A stretch of 64,000 nt of DNA from Branchiostoma floridae. Lineage: Eukaryota > Chordata > Leptocardii > Amphioxiformes > Branchiostomatidae. The notes below the pieces were generated by a model, which saw only the letters and a program-made list of their open reading frames with translations, was not told the origin of the DNA and did no database searches. The stretch is from positions 22,242,243 through 22,306,242 of the forward strand of contig NC_049990.1 in the NCBI RefSeq assembly GCF_000003815.2, written 5' to 3'. Positions within the stretch are counted from its first letter, which is position 1. Each line of letters starts with the position of its first letter. This document shows, one piece after another, positions 42,728 through 54,874 of this stretch. Made by a program: the position numbers and the translations under genes.

Positions 42728-44113
42728 TACATTGGACGCCATACTTGAGTCATCATGTTTTTCTTTACAACCTTGATATCAAGTGCGAAGTAAACTTCAA
42801 TAAGTAGAACCATGGGAACAACGTACCAAAGTAAAGTTAAGAGTCATTGCAGGAGAAAACCAGGCAAAACCAGGCAGAGGTCGGAAGATGGGGGTCGGCC
42901 AAATCAACTCAAACTTTTTATGTGGGATAGGTATGCGGAACTATGAACAGCCATATGATTAAAACCCTCCAGCTATTTTTCGTTATGGCGTTCTGGGGCC
43001 CCCCTCTGAGACCCTCCAAAATCAAACTTTTGATGACTGAAAATTACTGAAATTGCGATGGCTATTCTGATACTTCTGATTAAGATATGACAAAAAAATT
43101 TATATTCCCATATTCCATGTGTTTTTGAGTTTTAATGGTAAAAATTTGAAGATGAAGTATTGAAATTGAGAGGGTGTTACAGGGGGTTACCAGAACCAAT
43201 GAAAACACAATTTTCAACTCTCTGAATTTCTGTGATCTTTCAGGGGCTTGTTCTCCGACACCCAGCAATTTAAATGAATGATTTTACCTTTACTGGAGAG
43301 AGGAATATCTACTAATTGAAAATGAAGCGTCGTCTAATTGGGTCATGTATACCACGAGCCGTGAGCGGGGGATTATGGGGATTTTCCAGGTTTTTGACTA
43401 TGTTAAAACAGGTAATAACTGCTCACTACGGGGTAATGGACAGCAACTTTTTGGTGTCCCTGTGTAGGATCACTGATTAATTGTCAAAAATGCTTCAACT
43501 AATTGCAAGTAATTATTGAGGCTCTGTATGGGGGATATACGGCTACTTGAAAATGAATTTTGCAGGTTTTACCCGCATTTGGTGCTCTGTAAGTCCTCAA
43601 ATAGTACATTCCTTACAGAATCATAATTATTATGTATTTACCATGTGGTACTTAATGAAAGAGGCTCTGCGTGGGGGTTATCAGGTCTCCACGTACATGA
43701 TATACTCAATCGGTCATTGCATCAGAATCTTTGGCAGAAGCGAGAAGAACTGGGTCAGTAATCTTCCGGCATACTTTGCATGTGAGATAGGTGGGTTGGT
43801 GAATTATAAATTAAGAGCCATCGAATTAAAAGTCCCATGTTCTTTTTAGTATGGAGTTATGGATCCCAATGGCTGCAGTAATTACGAAAGGCGACGAAGG
43901 CAAGTATGATGTGGAGTGTTTTGTCCACATTTTCAACAACTGCCGACAGGACTGGCATGGTCAGCTGTCTGTGCTATTCTGCAAAGTGTACTTCAGACCG
44001 TCAAGTCCAAGAATCTTTTACTAATAAAAGTGTTTTTGAGATATTGCAGGGTGTTATCACTGTGTTCCGCTGATTTTGTCTCTGCCAGCGATCGGTCAGA
44101 AAACTAGCATATC

Positions 44114-45460
44114 AGGTCTGCGCTTAGACTTCTCAGACCCTCAGGAGGCAAGGACATTTGTGACCGCAAGATAACATCAATGAAGACTCACATAATACGG
44201 TATGTCAATGAAAAACATGATGTTTTGACCGCTGAAGACATGAAAGAAGCGTGGAGGGTCCCATGGAGGTATAGATGACTATAGAATTGCGGTAGCACAA
44301 ACAGATGAAGCAAGCTAAGAGCAGTGCAAGGCAAAAATGGGAAGATGTCAAGTAATAGAACAATTCTTGTTTGCAACTGATTGAGACATACTAGTACGAG
44401 TCTGGAGAGCCTTTGGTGTTGAGGTTGGAGAAGTAGTGAACTTTGCCAGTGCCACAGATACATGACCTTCCAACCCTGACACAGCACCGTTTGGTACCCC
44501 ACAGTCACAAACGAGTCACATCACAACATCGGCAGTTGGTCAAAGTCAGCGTTGTTCTGCTGCCCTGAGCCAAGATATGTGACAGCCTTCAGCTCAGCCA
44601 ACAAGCTAGAAGATGTTGGAGAACACTTTAAAGAACTAGAGCGGGAGTCCAACGTTACATACATTGTACAACAGAATACACAAGCAGTGGGCTCGAGCTG
44701 TGACTGGAATAGCTCATGGCTAGGGGTGGGTAACAATGGTCCATTTTGCTGAAACAAATCTGTATTGTGTAGCATTCGACTCCCACTGGTGTTGTAAAAA
44801 TCCCACATGGGTAACTACCTCTGTACGATTGACTGTAAAAGTTGGTAAAATTACTATAGAGTGTACTCTGCTTCGCTCTTTTTTATTTGCCTTGACCGAT
44901 AACCCCGAAAACGTGTGAATGTCTGATCATGTAATCAGTTCATTTTCCAATTGGTCCAACATCCGGCCCACCGAATTTTTTCAGGTCCGTTTTTTCTGGA
45001 CCGGTTCAATGAGAAAAACCGGTTTTGTACCGGTACCCAGCCCTACTCATGGCCCTGGCCTAGCCTCACAGTCACAAGGAGAAGAATCCGGATTGGGCCT
45101 CCTACCAAGTTGTCAATGAAGGCTGGGCAATCCGGACTAGGAAAGGCTGCCAACTGATGTCAGGCAAGATGAAAACTTAGGCCTATCTGACTGACATTTT
45201 CAATCGGGGGGCTACGTCTGGGCAGAAAGCTGGTGCTGTGCAAGTGGCCCACGAGATGTGCACAGCACGTTAGGGAATCTGATGGCAAGCGGTTGTTCCA
45301 GCCCAGCGAGTGGCACACAGCCAAGCAGATTACAAGCTATTACAAACTTTCAGCAGCACAAAGACAGCAAGAAAGCACAGAATTTCTGGTCACCGACATG
45401 GAAGCGATAGATGAGGAAAGCGAGTGGCAGGCGCCACAAAAGACAGTGTATACTTTAATT
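44114..45460 (+). pseudogene. Decayed transposon protein inside the TTAA element
   Basis: Scattered protein-like segments in changing frames: GGKDICDRKITSMKTH and EKHDVLTAEDMKEAW near 44160-44260, VWRAFGVEVGE near 44402, GWAIRTRKG at 45121, then FQPSEWHTAKQITSYYKLSA near 45297. I recall the series GKDxCDRK ... WxAYG ... GWALK ... EWxTxxQIxSxFSRLSA as a common pattern in uncharacterised proteins encoded by animal DNA transposons, but could not check it. Stops, frameshifts and the 325-bp hAT insertion at 44721-45045 make it non-functional. Confidence 0.5.
44721..45045. mobile_element. hAT-type MITE nested in the TTAA transposon (325 bp)
   Basis: Ends TAGGGGTGGGTAAC and GTACCGGTACCCAGCCCTA, flanked by the perfect 8-bp duplication CTCATGGC (44713-44720 and 45046-45053). 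Related in its ends to the element at 26572-27042. Being nested, it is younger than its host. Confidence 0.82.
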
Positions 45461-47137
45461 CTAAGTATTGGCTACAGTCATCCTGTCATGTTGTCATGTT
45501 TGAAGACATAAACTTGTGCAAACTCAGGCTAAAACAAAAGGTCTCAAATCAATAAAGCTAAAGCAACTGAAGTGCATAATCAGATCATTTCCATCTTCCC
45601 ATTACAGGTTCTACTCTTTCATACAGGCATTAGAGAACATCCTATCCACATGTACATGTGCAAGTTGATTTTTTTTGTAATTTGACAAAGTTTTGTAACA
45701 TGATTTTTACAACTGTATAGGAACTCTGTACCAAACATGTGAATTTTTAGGCCTAGCCACAATCGTAATCTCTTACCCTTTGGAGGTAAAAAATTACATC
45801 AGACCTAGCTTATTGTACCAGTCCAAGAAAATTGAAAGTGTGCATTTGTGAATATACATTTCAACAGTGCGTTTTAAGTATTTTGCAGACAGTATGCTCC
45901 ATTGTAATAGGGTTCTATATGTAGGTTTCTCATAGACTTAATGTCTTTAGTCTGTCCTTATGGTGATGAATAAATGAACAGTCAGGCATACTAACAAACC
46001 ATTGGTATACTTTTACATATCGTATTTTGTTAATAGCTAAAATTCTTTGTTAGGGTCATGTTTCTATCTTGAAGATTGCCAATCATAGTATGCGGTCACC
46101 CATGTGGCCTGCAGTGCAGTAAATAGTATGTGGAGTATAGAGATAACCCCCATGTAGATCATTTTTCATTATGTATCACATAGGGAAAGCAGACTTTGTA
46201 AGGGATTAATTGACGTCTTAGAGATACTGAGATGTGTAAAAGCAGCTTAATTCCATTTCACACATCCTGATATGCCCCATACAGAGCCCAAATGAATAGC
46301 AGTAAATAGTTATAGCTTTGTTTGACAGTTAAGAATTGTTCCTATACAGAAACACAAATAAATGACATAACTTACCCCATATTGAGCACTTACAGAGCAA
46401 CAAATCCGGGAAAACCAGTATATTTCATTTTCAAGTAGCCGTATATCCCCCATACAGAGCCCCAATAATTACTTGCAATTAGTTGAAGCATTTTCGACAA
46501 TTAAGCAGTGATCCTACACAGGGACACCAAAAAGTTGCTGTCCATTACCCCGTAGTGAGCAGTTATTACCTGTTTTGACATAGTCAAAAACCTGGAAAAT
46601 CCCCATAAAGACCCCCCGCTCACGGCTCGTAGTATACATGGCCCAATTAAACGACGCTTGATTTTCAATTAGTAGATATTCCTCTCTCCAGTAAAGGTAA
46701 AATCATTCATTTAAATTGCTGGGTGTCGGAGAACAAACCCCTGAAAGATCACAGAAATTCAGAGAGTTGAAAATTGTGTTTTCATTGGTTCTGGTAACCC
46801 CCTGTAACACCCTCTCAATTTCAATACTTCATCTTTAAATTTTTACCAGTAAAACTCAAAAACACATGGAATATGGGAATATAAAATTCTTTGTCATATC
46901 TTAATCAGAAGTATCAGAATAGCCATCGCAATTTCAGTAATTTTCAGTTATCAAAAGTTTGATTTTGGAGGGTCTCAGAGGGGGGCCCCAGAACGCCATA
47001 ACGAAAAATAGCTGGAGGGTTTTAATCATATGGCTGTTCATAGTTCCCCATACCTATCCCACATAAAAAGTTTGAGTTGAGTTGGCCGACCCCCATCTTC
47101 CGACCTCTGCCTGGTTTTCTCCTGCAATGACTCTTAA

Positions 47138-47699
47138 GATACATTTTGACACGTGACAGATGAAGGTTTAAGGTTTAAGTAATCGTCATGAGCTTCCTCA
47201 AACGTTTACAAAAAAGAACGCTTCTAAGGTTAATATGTAATAAATGTTACATGGACAATCGGTCTTACTCGTGATTGGATGTGGTTTATTGAATGGGTTC
47301 CAAGCATGTGTCTGATATGATACATGTGGTCATGTCTTTACAAGGCAAGATAGATTTTGAAAATGTTATGGTCCCAAAGCGTACTAGCACTAGCTCTTTT
47401 CTATACACAAAACTCGGAAAATTTACTTCGCACTATATGCTCTTGTTCTTCTTTGACACGTTTTAAGCCTAGTCCTGAATATCTATACAACGCATTGCAA
47501 ACACGTAGATGGTAAGGCCTAATATATATGATATTCAAGCAAAAACGGCTAGCTCTGCTCACTTCGTCTGCTCACTGGAGACTATTATATCATCTCCACA
47601 ATCACTACAAATACTAGTAGGAGTAAATATTTGACATTGCAGCTGATTGGTGAATAAAACAATGACATGTCAAAATTAAGTAAAAAAACTACATCTCGC
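47138..47699. other. Spacer between two transposons
   Basis: About 560 bp of AT-rich DNA between the TTAA element and the LINE target site. Nothing recognised. Confidence 0.5.
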
Positions 47700-48247
47700 A
47701 TCTCGAACTGGTAAACCCGCGGGCCGTGTCTCGTATGACGTAACGAAAATGGCGGCTGCTTCTATCTAAGCGCATCATCCTCCAGCCAACTTTGTCAATT
47801 TTTTACGTTCAAAACTTGCCATCCAGCATCCATTACCTCAAAATCTGTAAGAAGGCGTTCTTCTGAAGTCAATGGTACAGAACATTTGACGGAACACCTC
47901 ACCGTACTGGAAAAATTTGACGAGACTGAAGCCAAGCGTTTCCCGGGAGATACCATAGCTACCCCACAAAAGGACGCCACGTCTAGCCGTCTTGCGATCG
48001 TCTCAACCGCAGCGGGCTCCTTTTGGAGCCCCCGCCAGTAGGTTTCCTTCCCGTTTCTAAGGATCTCTTATGCTGACACCATATCGCTGTTCTATTCTGT
48101 TTTTATTGAACACAGTTGGTTGCCGGGCTTTCTGATTGTCTTTTTCAGAGCGCCCCCCCCCCCCACCCACTCACACGCAATTACTCAGCCGCCCAGGTGT
48201 GCAGACATACAAACATTACCGGAGAAGATACCTAAAATTCCATCAAG

Positions 48248-49013
48248 ATGCCTCCTAAAAAGAACAATACCAATCCTGATGAAGAATTTGTGAGTGTCAC
48301 TTTCATGAAGGAACTGTTAGACCAACAGAAACTATACTACAAGGACCTTTTAGACAGACAAGAACAGAACTTTCGATCTTTCGTGCAAATAATTACTGAC
48401 TCTACTAACCAAAGAATGGACAACCTAGTGCGAGAAATGCAGGATTTGAAATCTAGCTTACAGTTTTCCCAAGATGAACTGAAAGACCTGAAGGCCGACA
48501 AGGATAGCAATCTGAAGAAGATAAAGCAGTTAGAACAGGATATTGCATCTCGCAACGACGATGTGTCCACAGGTCTCACTGAAAAACTAGACTACATCGA
48601 AAACCAATCAAGACGAAATAATCTGATCTTTGATGGCATCAAAGAAGAGAAAGGGGAAACGTGGGAGCAAGCTGAGATGAAAGTTAAGGACGTGATCAAG
48701 AAGAAGCTGCACATAAACCCAGTCCACATTGAGATTGAGAGGGCACACAGAAATGGAAAGCCAGGAGAGAGGCCACGTCCAATCGTCGCAAAGTTCCTCC
48801 GCTATAAGGACAAACAAACCATCCTCGGGAAAGGCCAAAATGCTGAAAGGGACTTCAATCTATGTGAATGAAGACTTCTCTGATAGAGTTAGAAGGAAGA
48901 GAAGGGAGCTCCAGCCAGCTTTACGTGCAGCTAGAGAGAGAGGACAGTTAGCATACATCAGATTTGACAAATTAGTCATCTCAGACCGCACACGCGAATA
49001 TGCTGGTATTTGA
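48248..49013 (+). pseudogene. LINE ORF1 (RNA-binding protein), frameshifted
   Basis: The first frame starts MPPKKNNTNPDEEFVSV and has a coiled-coil stretch (LKDLKADKDSNLKKIKQLEQ). An L1 ORF1-type RNA-binding domain follows: QSRRNNLIFDGIKEE, IEIERAHRNGKPGERPRPIV and AKFLRYKDKQTIL. Near 48830-48840 the frame must shift to continue as KAKMLKGTSIYVNEDFSD, RAARERGQLAYIRFDKLVIS and on to the stop at 49011-49013. ORF1 proteins of this type trimerise and coat LINE RNA. A one-base indel therefore truncates this copy. Confidence 0.85.
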
Positions 49014-49317
49014 AAAACTTAGGACAAGAACAGAATGTGCATAATGCAACGTATAGGGTCAGTTCAGACAGTATCAGAACTGAACTTTCTTTGTTTTAAT
49101 CTGCTAGGTAAGCTTTTGTTTGTGTGTAATTGTCTCAAACCATGGATTCTGATACTAGTGCCAGTGCTATTCAACGTCAGATTATTAGATCTATCATCAT
49201 TAGTTTTAGGTATTATTTTTACAATGTACTTGTGTTATTTTGCCTACACAATGGTTAACTCATACCTACCAGGTCAAAGAGAGAATAGGGGAAGGAAAGA
49301 TTCCTACTGCTAACAGA

Positions 49318-52300
49318 ATGCAAAATACTCGAATAACATTCATAACATTAAACGTAAGAGGGATAAATAATCAATTCAAAAGAAGGAAAATATTCAGGTG
49401 GATACATGACAAAAATGTAGACATAGCTTTTCTGCAAGAAACATTTTCAGTCAAAGAAAATGAAAAGCAATGGACTACAGAATGGGGAGGGTAAATATTG
49501 TACAGCCATGGCTCATCACATAGTAAGGAAGTTATGATTCTTTTCAATCCAAAGTTAAGTATCAAAATTGAAAACAGAGAAGCTGATGAAGATGGGAGAT
49601 ACATAATTGCAAACACCAAAATGAATGACACAGACTTATGTCTAACAAATTTATACTCACCGAACAAGGCAAACGAGCAAGAAATATTTTTTAAGAAGAT
49701 AAATAATTTGTTACAAGAACATGCAAATGGAACAATCATAGTTGGTGGTGATTGCAATGTATCTCTCACACAGATGGACAAAATATGTGGAAGACCCATA
49801 AATCAGAAGGACAAAGCCATCAAAGAAGTGAACTCGATACTAAAATCCTTTAACCTAACTGATATATGGAGAAAAAAAAAACCTAATACTAGACAGTATA
49901 CATGGCAAAATGAGTCAACATCTGTTAAGTGTAGACTAGACTACTGGTTCATACCATGGAATTTGATACAATCAAGTAAATGTAAAATAAGTGTAGCACC
50001 TGTACCAGACCACAGAGCAGTTTGTATGTCTATTGTATCCCCAAATTATCAAAAAAGAGGGCCAGGCTTTTGGCGTTTTAACAATTCTCTACTTTCAGAA
50101 GAAAAATTCATTAAAGATATGGCGGATCTTCTTTCAAACATAGAAGAAAAACTTAAAGATATTCACGACCCAAGCCTAAAATGGGAAGTCTTAAAAATGG
50201 AGATCAGAACTTTCTGCATAAGATATTCAAAGAGAAAAGCACAATCCAGAAGAAATGAAGAACAAGAATTAGAAAATAGACTCAACCGATTAATTAAAGA
50301 AAATGATGAAAATTATGATCTGAATAACCAAATTCTAATACAGGAAGTAAAAGAACAATTAGACGACATACAAAATATGAAAACCAGAGGGGCAATAATA
50401 AGAAGCAGATGTAAATGGTATGAAGAAGGAGAAAAAAGCACAAAATACTTCTTCAACTTAGAGAAGCGAAACTTTCAAGAAAAAGTCATTACCTCACTTA
50501 TGTCAGAGGATGGATCCATGATAACAGACCCCAAAGAAATTATAAATAAAGAAGCAGAGTACTATCAAAAACTATACACTGCTGGTGAATGTGACCCAGA
50601 TAAGAAGGAATTTGACTGTTTCTTTAAAAACAAGGAAATTAAAAGACTAAATGAGGATGATAAGACTAGTTGTGAAGGGAAGATTAGTGAACTTGAACTT
50701 AAAAAGCAATAGAGCATCTCCACAAAAATAAAAATAAGGCACCAGGATGTGATGGGATCACAGTTGAGTTCTATTCAAAATTTTGGGAGCTAATAAAACA
50801 TAATCTCACTAATGCTACCAACCACGCTTTCGTTACCGGTATTTTACCAATGTCCCAAAGACGAGGAGTTATTAGACTCATTCCAAAACAAGAAACAGAT
50901 CTAAGTACATTGGATAATTGGCGACCAATTAGCTTACTCAATGTTGATTACAAAATTATAAGCAAGGCACTTACATTACGAATGGAACCCTTACTTCCAG
51001 TCATAATACACGAAGATCAGACTGGCTTTATAAAACAAAGATACATAGGTAGCAATATAAGACGCATATGGGATACTATAGATTTTTGTGATAAAGAAAA
51101 CAACGCAGGATTGATCATGTTTTTAGATTTCAAAAAAGCTTACGACAGTGTTGAAATACCATTTCTAATCAAAGCACTGAAAACTATGAACTTTGGTGAA
51201 GATATGATTGGATGGGTGAAGCTTTTATATAATAACATAAAAAGTTGCGTGGTTAACAATGGTTACAGAGAGGGGTGAGACAGGGCGACCCCCTATCTTC
51301 CACTCTATTCATTATCGGGCTAGAAGTACTTGCATGCAAAATCAGATCTGACTCTAATATTCGAGGACTAGAGGTTTATGGCAAAACTCATAAAATATCC
51401 ATGTACGCAGATGATATGACTTCCCTTCTAGCAGATGTGGACTCTGCAGGCAGACTTCTAGATACTTTACACTTGTTTAAAAGATGTAGTGGATTAGAAT
51501 TAAACCCTAAGAAAACTGATGCTCTGTGGGTAGGTCCTAACAAAAATAGAGAAGACAAACCACTACCAACATGCTGGCCCTGCACACCCATAAAAGCCCT
51601 AGGCACGCACTTTGGACACAATAAAGATATATGTTACAATAAGGATTTTGACAACAACTTTACAAAGATGAAAAAACTATGCAATGTATGGAAAAGTAGA
51701 AATCTTTCCATTATAGACAGAATTTTAATTATCAAGACACTAGGTATCTCCAAGCTTGTTTATAATTGTTCAGTTTTACATGCACCACCAACCTTGATAA
51801 AACAAGTCAAATGATTATATATTTCAATATGTGTGGCAAAACAAACCTCCCAAGGTTAAAATGACAACTCTGATTGGAAAAATATCCCAAGGAGGACTAA
51901 AGATGGTAAACTTTGTCACCAAGAATAAAGCAATAAAGGCAACATGGGTAAGAAGGCTTATTACAGACCCACTAATGGAAAAAGAAAGTCTCTTCTCAAA
52001 ATGGGGAGGTTTCTTATTATTCAAATGTAATTTTTCATGTAAACTGCTAGACTTGTCCAACCTACCACTGTTCTATAAAGATGTCATATCCTCTTGGGAA
52101 GAAGTAATACAGCATGAACCACTCTCACACAGACAGATCTGTTCGCAAATTATATGGAATAATAGATACATTGTAATTGGAACATCATCTGTATACTATA
52201 AAACATGGGCTAATGCAGGCATTATATATTTCAATGATTTGTTAAAAAACGATGGAACCTTTTACAGTATAACTGATCTACACAACACATATGGTATAGA

Positions 52301-52975
52301 AATCAATCCATGTCATGTATTAAAATTACTCAAAACAGCCATACCACAGAAATGGAAAGAAGTAGTAGGGTATGAGGGTCTATCTTATCTGTATAATGTA
52401 ATCCTGAAAACATCATACATTATACAGATAAGATAGACCCTCATACCCTCACATGTAAGCAAATATATGATATTCTGATACAGAAACAATTTGTATCACC
52501 AGGTCAAGATAACAACATTATACAAAAAATAGGAAGTGGTAACATTGAAAATGCATATACCAATGCCTTTGTTGTAACAAAAGACACAAAATTACAATGT
52601 TTTCAGTATAAGATTCTACACCGGTATCTTGCGACAAACAACTGGCTACAAAAAGTTAACATCAAACAAAGCAACAAATGTAATAACTGTAATGAAGAAC
52701 ACACTATTGAGCACCTTTTTCTATATTGTAATGAAGTTGTACTTTTCTGGAAACACGTTTGTACATGGTGGAAAATCAAAACACAGCAAGATCTGAACAT
52801 AGATGAGAACTTGATTATATATGAAATATCTGAAACATATAGAGACAACAAGCTTTTACATTGTATCCTTATTGCCAAATATGTAATTTACACCTGTTTT
52901 TTGAAAGATTTGAAACCAAACTTGAAATACTTTAAAGCTAAAATTGCCAATATGCCAATGATAGATATCCCTTAG
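49318..52975 (+). pseudogene. LINE ORF2 (endonuclease-reverse transcriptase), broken
   Basis: From ATG 49318: an APE-like endonuclease (LNVRGINN, FLQETFS, VGGDCNVS, RLDYWF, PDHRAV), then reverse transcriptase (NWRPISLLNVDYKIISKAL, DFKKAYDSV, RQGDPLSSTLF, MYADDMT with the catalytic Asp pair at 51410-51415), and a C-terminal zinc-finger-like KCNNCNEEHTIEHLFLYC near 52677-52730. Breaks: in-frame TAA at 49492-49494 inside the endonuclease, and frameshifts near 50705, 51275 and 51808. An inverted duplication at 52367-52449 adds stops. After it the frame resumes and ends with TAG at 52973-52975. Confidence 0.88.
52367..52449. repeat. 34-bp perfect inverted duplication within LINE ORF2
   Basis: Arms 52367-52400 and 52416-52449 are exact reverse complements, with a 15-base loop. 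One arm interrupts the otherwise continuous ORF2 C-terminal frame, so it was added to this copy by a local fold-back (template-switch) event. Confidence 0.92.
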
Positions 52976-53167
52976 ATACACCTGTTAAGTCAATCACAGA
53001 CCAATGATCAACGCTTGTTATCCCTCTCTCTCTCTCACCCAGTCCTGTTATACCTCATGTTAATGTTTTTTATTGTGCTTCAATGATGTATATGTATGTG
53101 CTATTGTGTATTATGCTGAAATATTGAATAAAGTTTTTAAAAAAAAAAAAAATCTCGAACTGGTAAA

Positions 53168-54691
53168 AAGTCATCAAACATTTACAAACAATCATCATTG
53201 TCCCTTACATAAGTCTTCCATTCATTATCAAAATCTATTCAAAGTTTTCAGCTAACATACAACATACAGCCTTCGCTTCAATCCTCAACAATTGTTGGCA
53301 ATTATAGTCCGTAAATATGAGGTTATCATGATATAACTATATAAACTCGGCACAAATGCACGTAAGCGGACCCAGTGCGTGTTCCATGAGTGAAGAATGA
53401 TAATGAGTTTGATACCATAGGAAAGGGAATCACACTAGCTCTCTATTGATATATAATACATTAAAGTATATGCAGAAATAACGAAAATATGATATATCAA
53501 AGATGATATGCGAAACTTTTTGTACCGAGTTTATTAGGTACATATTGGTAAACAAGACCAAAGTAATTGATCAAATATACAGAAGTCTATCTAACCAGCT
53601 AAACAAGCAAGGAAGGAGTTAATCAACAAACCAACTAGCCAATCAGCACGGTGGTCAAATACGGGCTCAAAATCTCCCATGTCTAGTCGAATTCGAACCT
53701 TCTTCCATGATGTTCCATCTGACGTAATTCGAACCGAACCCGTGTTCTATTTAGGTCATCTGCGGTCATTGCAGGTAAAACCGTGCTTTCTGGCATTTTC
53801 CCCCCCAACTAACTTGAATCAGGCGAAAAATATAGTTTTTAACCAATATAAACAATTTTCTGGAAGGTACATCTATGCTTTCACTTTGTTTGGGACCTGT
53901 AATATGTAACGAATCTACTGGCGTTTGAATATCATAAGTGTTGTTTACACCGGTACCAATTACACCCTCCAGCTCTCCGTGCGGCATGACAAGCGTGTAA
54001 ACATCGTTTAAGATCTCCACCAAGAAGAGTCCAACATAACTCATTGACGGCTGTAAATGACCGCAACGGTTTTCCCGAGATTTCTATTTTTAGGATTTTT
54101 AAAAAATGCGTTAGATTTTGAATTATTGGTAATTAAGTGCGAAAAATGCCATTTTTACGCATATTTTTGACTGTAACTTTGCTTAAAATTAAGAATTAAA
54201 AAATCCCCAAAGCAGAAGGTGTTATTTGCCTCTCGGATGACGAAAAATATAAAAATCGAGAATTTGCCATGGCACTTGCGGCCCATCTTATCAAGAGTAT
54301 GATCAAATTAAGGCCTTCCTTGAAACAGAAAATAATCGTCTTTGGAAACAAAATCGAAACAAAACAACTATCTCAATTCAAACGGGAAGATTCAAACTAT
54401 CTAAAATTGGGAATTTAATCTTATTTTGAATACATTTTTCTTGTCATAACATCTTGTTTATTTTGAAATATTTTACGGTTAGCAAATAGTAGGCCTCTTG
54501 TAACCCGATACTCTGTCGAACTCGCATAGCAACGAGAAAGAATACCCTAGCAACCGACCGCCGTGCAGCTAATAATGGACCAACAAGGAAACAAATGGGC
54601 CCCGTCGAATTTTCCATTAAATGGCCAAGGGAACTTCCATGTTCAGTTCCCGTTACACAGTCGAGGGACGGGTTCTTCTGTCAACTTACCA
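53168..54691. other. Intergenic, nothing recognised
   Basis: AT-rich DNA after the LINE. CATAGCAACGAG and CTAGCAACCG near 54523 and 54547 resemble RFX half-sites but are short. No gene is supported. Confidence 0.4.
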
Positions 54692-54874
54692 TCAGACGAC
54701 TGATGTTCCTGCCCGGTCGAGTTTCCAGCCGAACTCTCTCATCTCCACCAGCTGACACAGACAGGCGCCCTGCTGGGTGTGACCGCGGGACTGGCCGGGC
54801 TGCGGCAGCTTCTTGGTGACCAGGAGCCGGACGTAGTGGTCACTGTACTTCAGCAGCAGGGCCTCGGCTTCAGC
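54692..54874 (-). CDS. Last exon of the unknown gene
   Basis: 183 bp, acceptor CCTTCCCAG. GC-rich with strong third-position G/C bias like the GPCR exon. It contains LLLKYSDHYVRLLVTKKLPQ and GACLCQLVEMREFGWKLD and stops at TGA (54692-54694). Confidence 0.7.
   Translation of the reverse strand, partial: AEAEALLLKYSDHYVRLLVTKKLPQPGQSRGHTQQGACLCQLVEMREFGWKLDRAGTSVV

Larger units (their letters stand above)
42841..47133. mobile_element. 4.3 kb TTAA-flanked DNA transposon with about 700-bp inverted repeats
   Basis: Both ends begin GAGTCATTGCAGGAGAAAAC (right end in reverse complement) and are flanked by TTAA (42837-42840 and 47134-47137). The inverted repeats cover roughly 42841-43556 and 46429-47133, with high similarity and a few small indels. 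TTAA target sites with long inverted repeats and a long interior suggest Kolobok or a piggyBac relative. The interior holds a decayed coding region (44114-45460), itself split by a hAT MITE. Confidence 0.88.
47716..53151 (+). mobile_element. L1-type LINE, complete at both ends, mutated
   Basis: The element is flanked by a perfect 16-bp target duplication, ATCTCGAACTGGTAAA (47700-47715 and 53152-53167). It ends in AATAAA (53127-53132) and a poly(A) run, the signature of target-primed reverse transcription. A 5' UTR of about 530 bp (47716-48247) contains AAAATGGCGGC at 47746-47756, a YY1-type site 30 bases from the element's first base. ORF1 (48248-49013) and ORF2 (49318-52975) follow. Several frameshifts, one nonsense codon and a fold-back duplication make it inactive. 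Confidence 0.9.
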
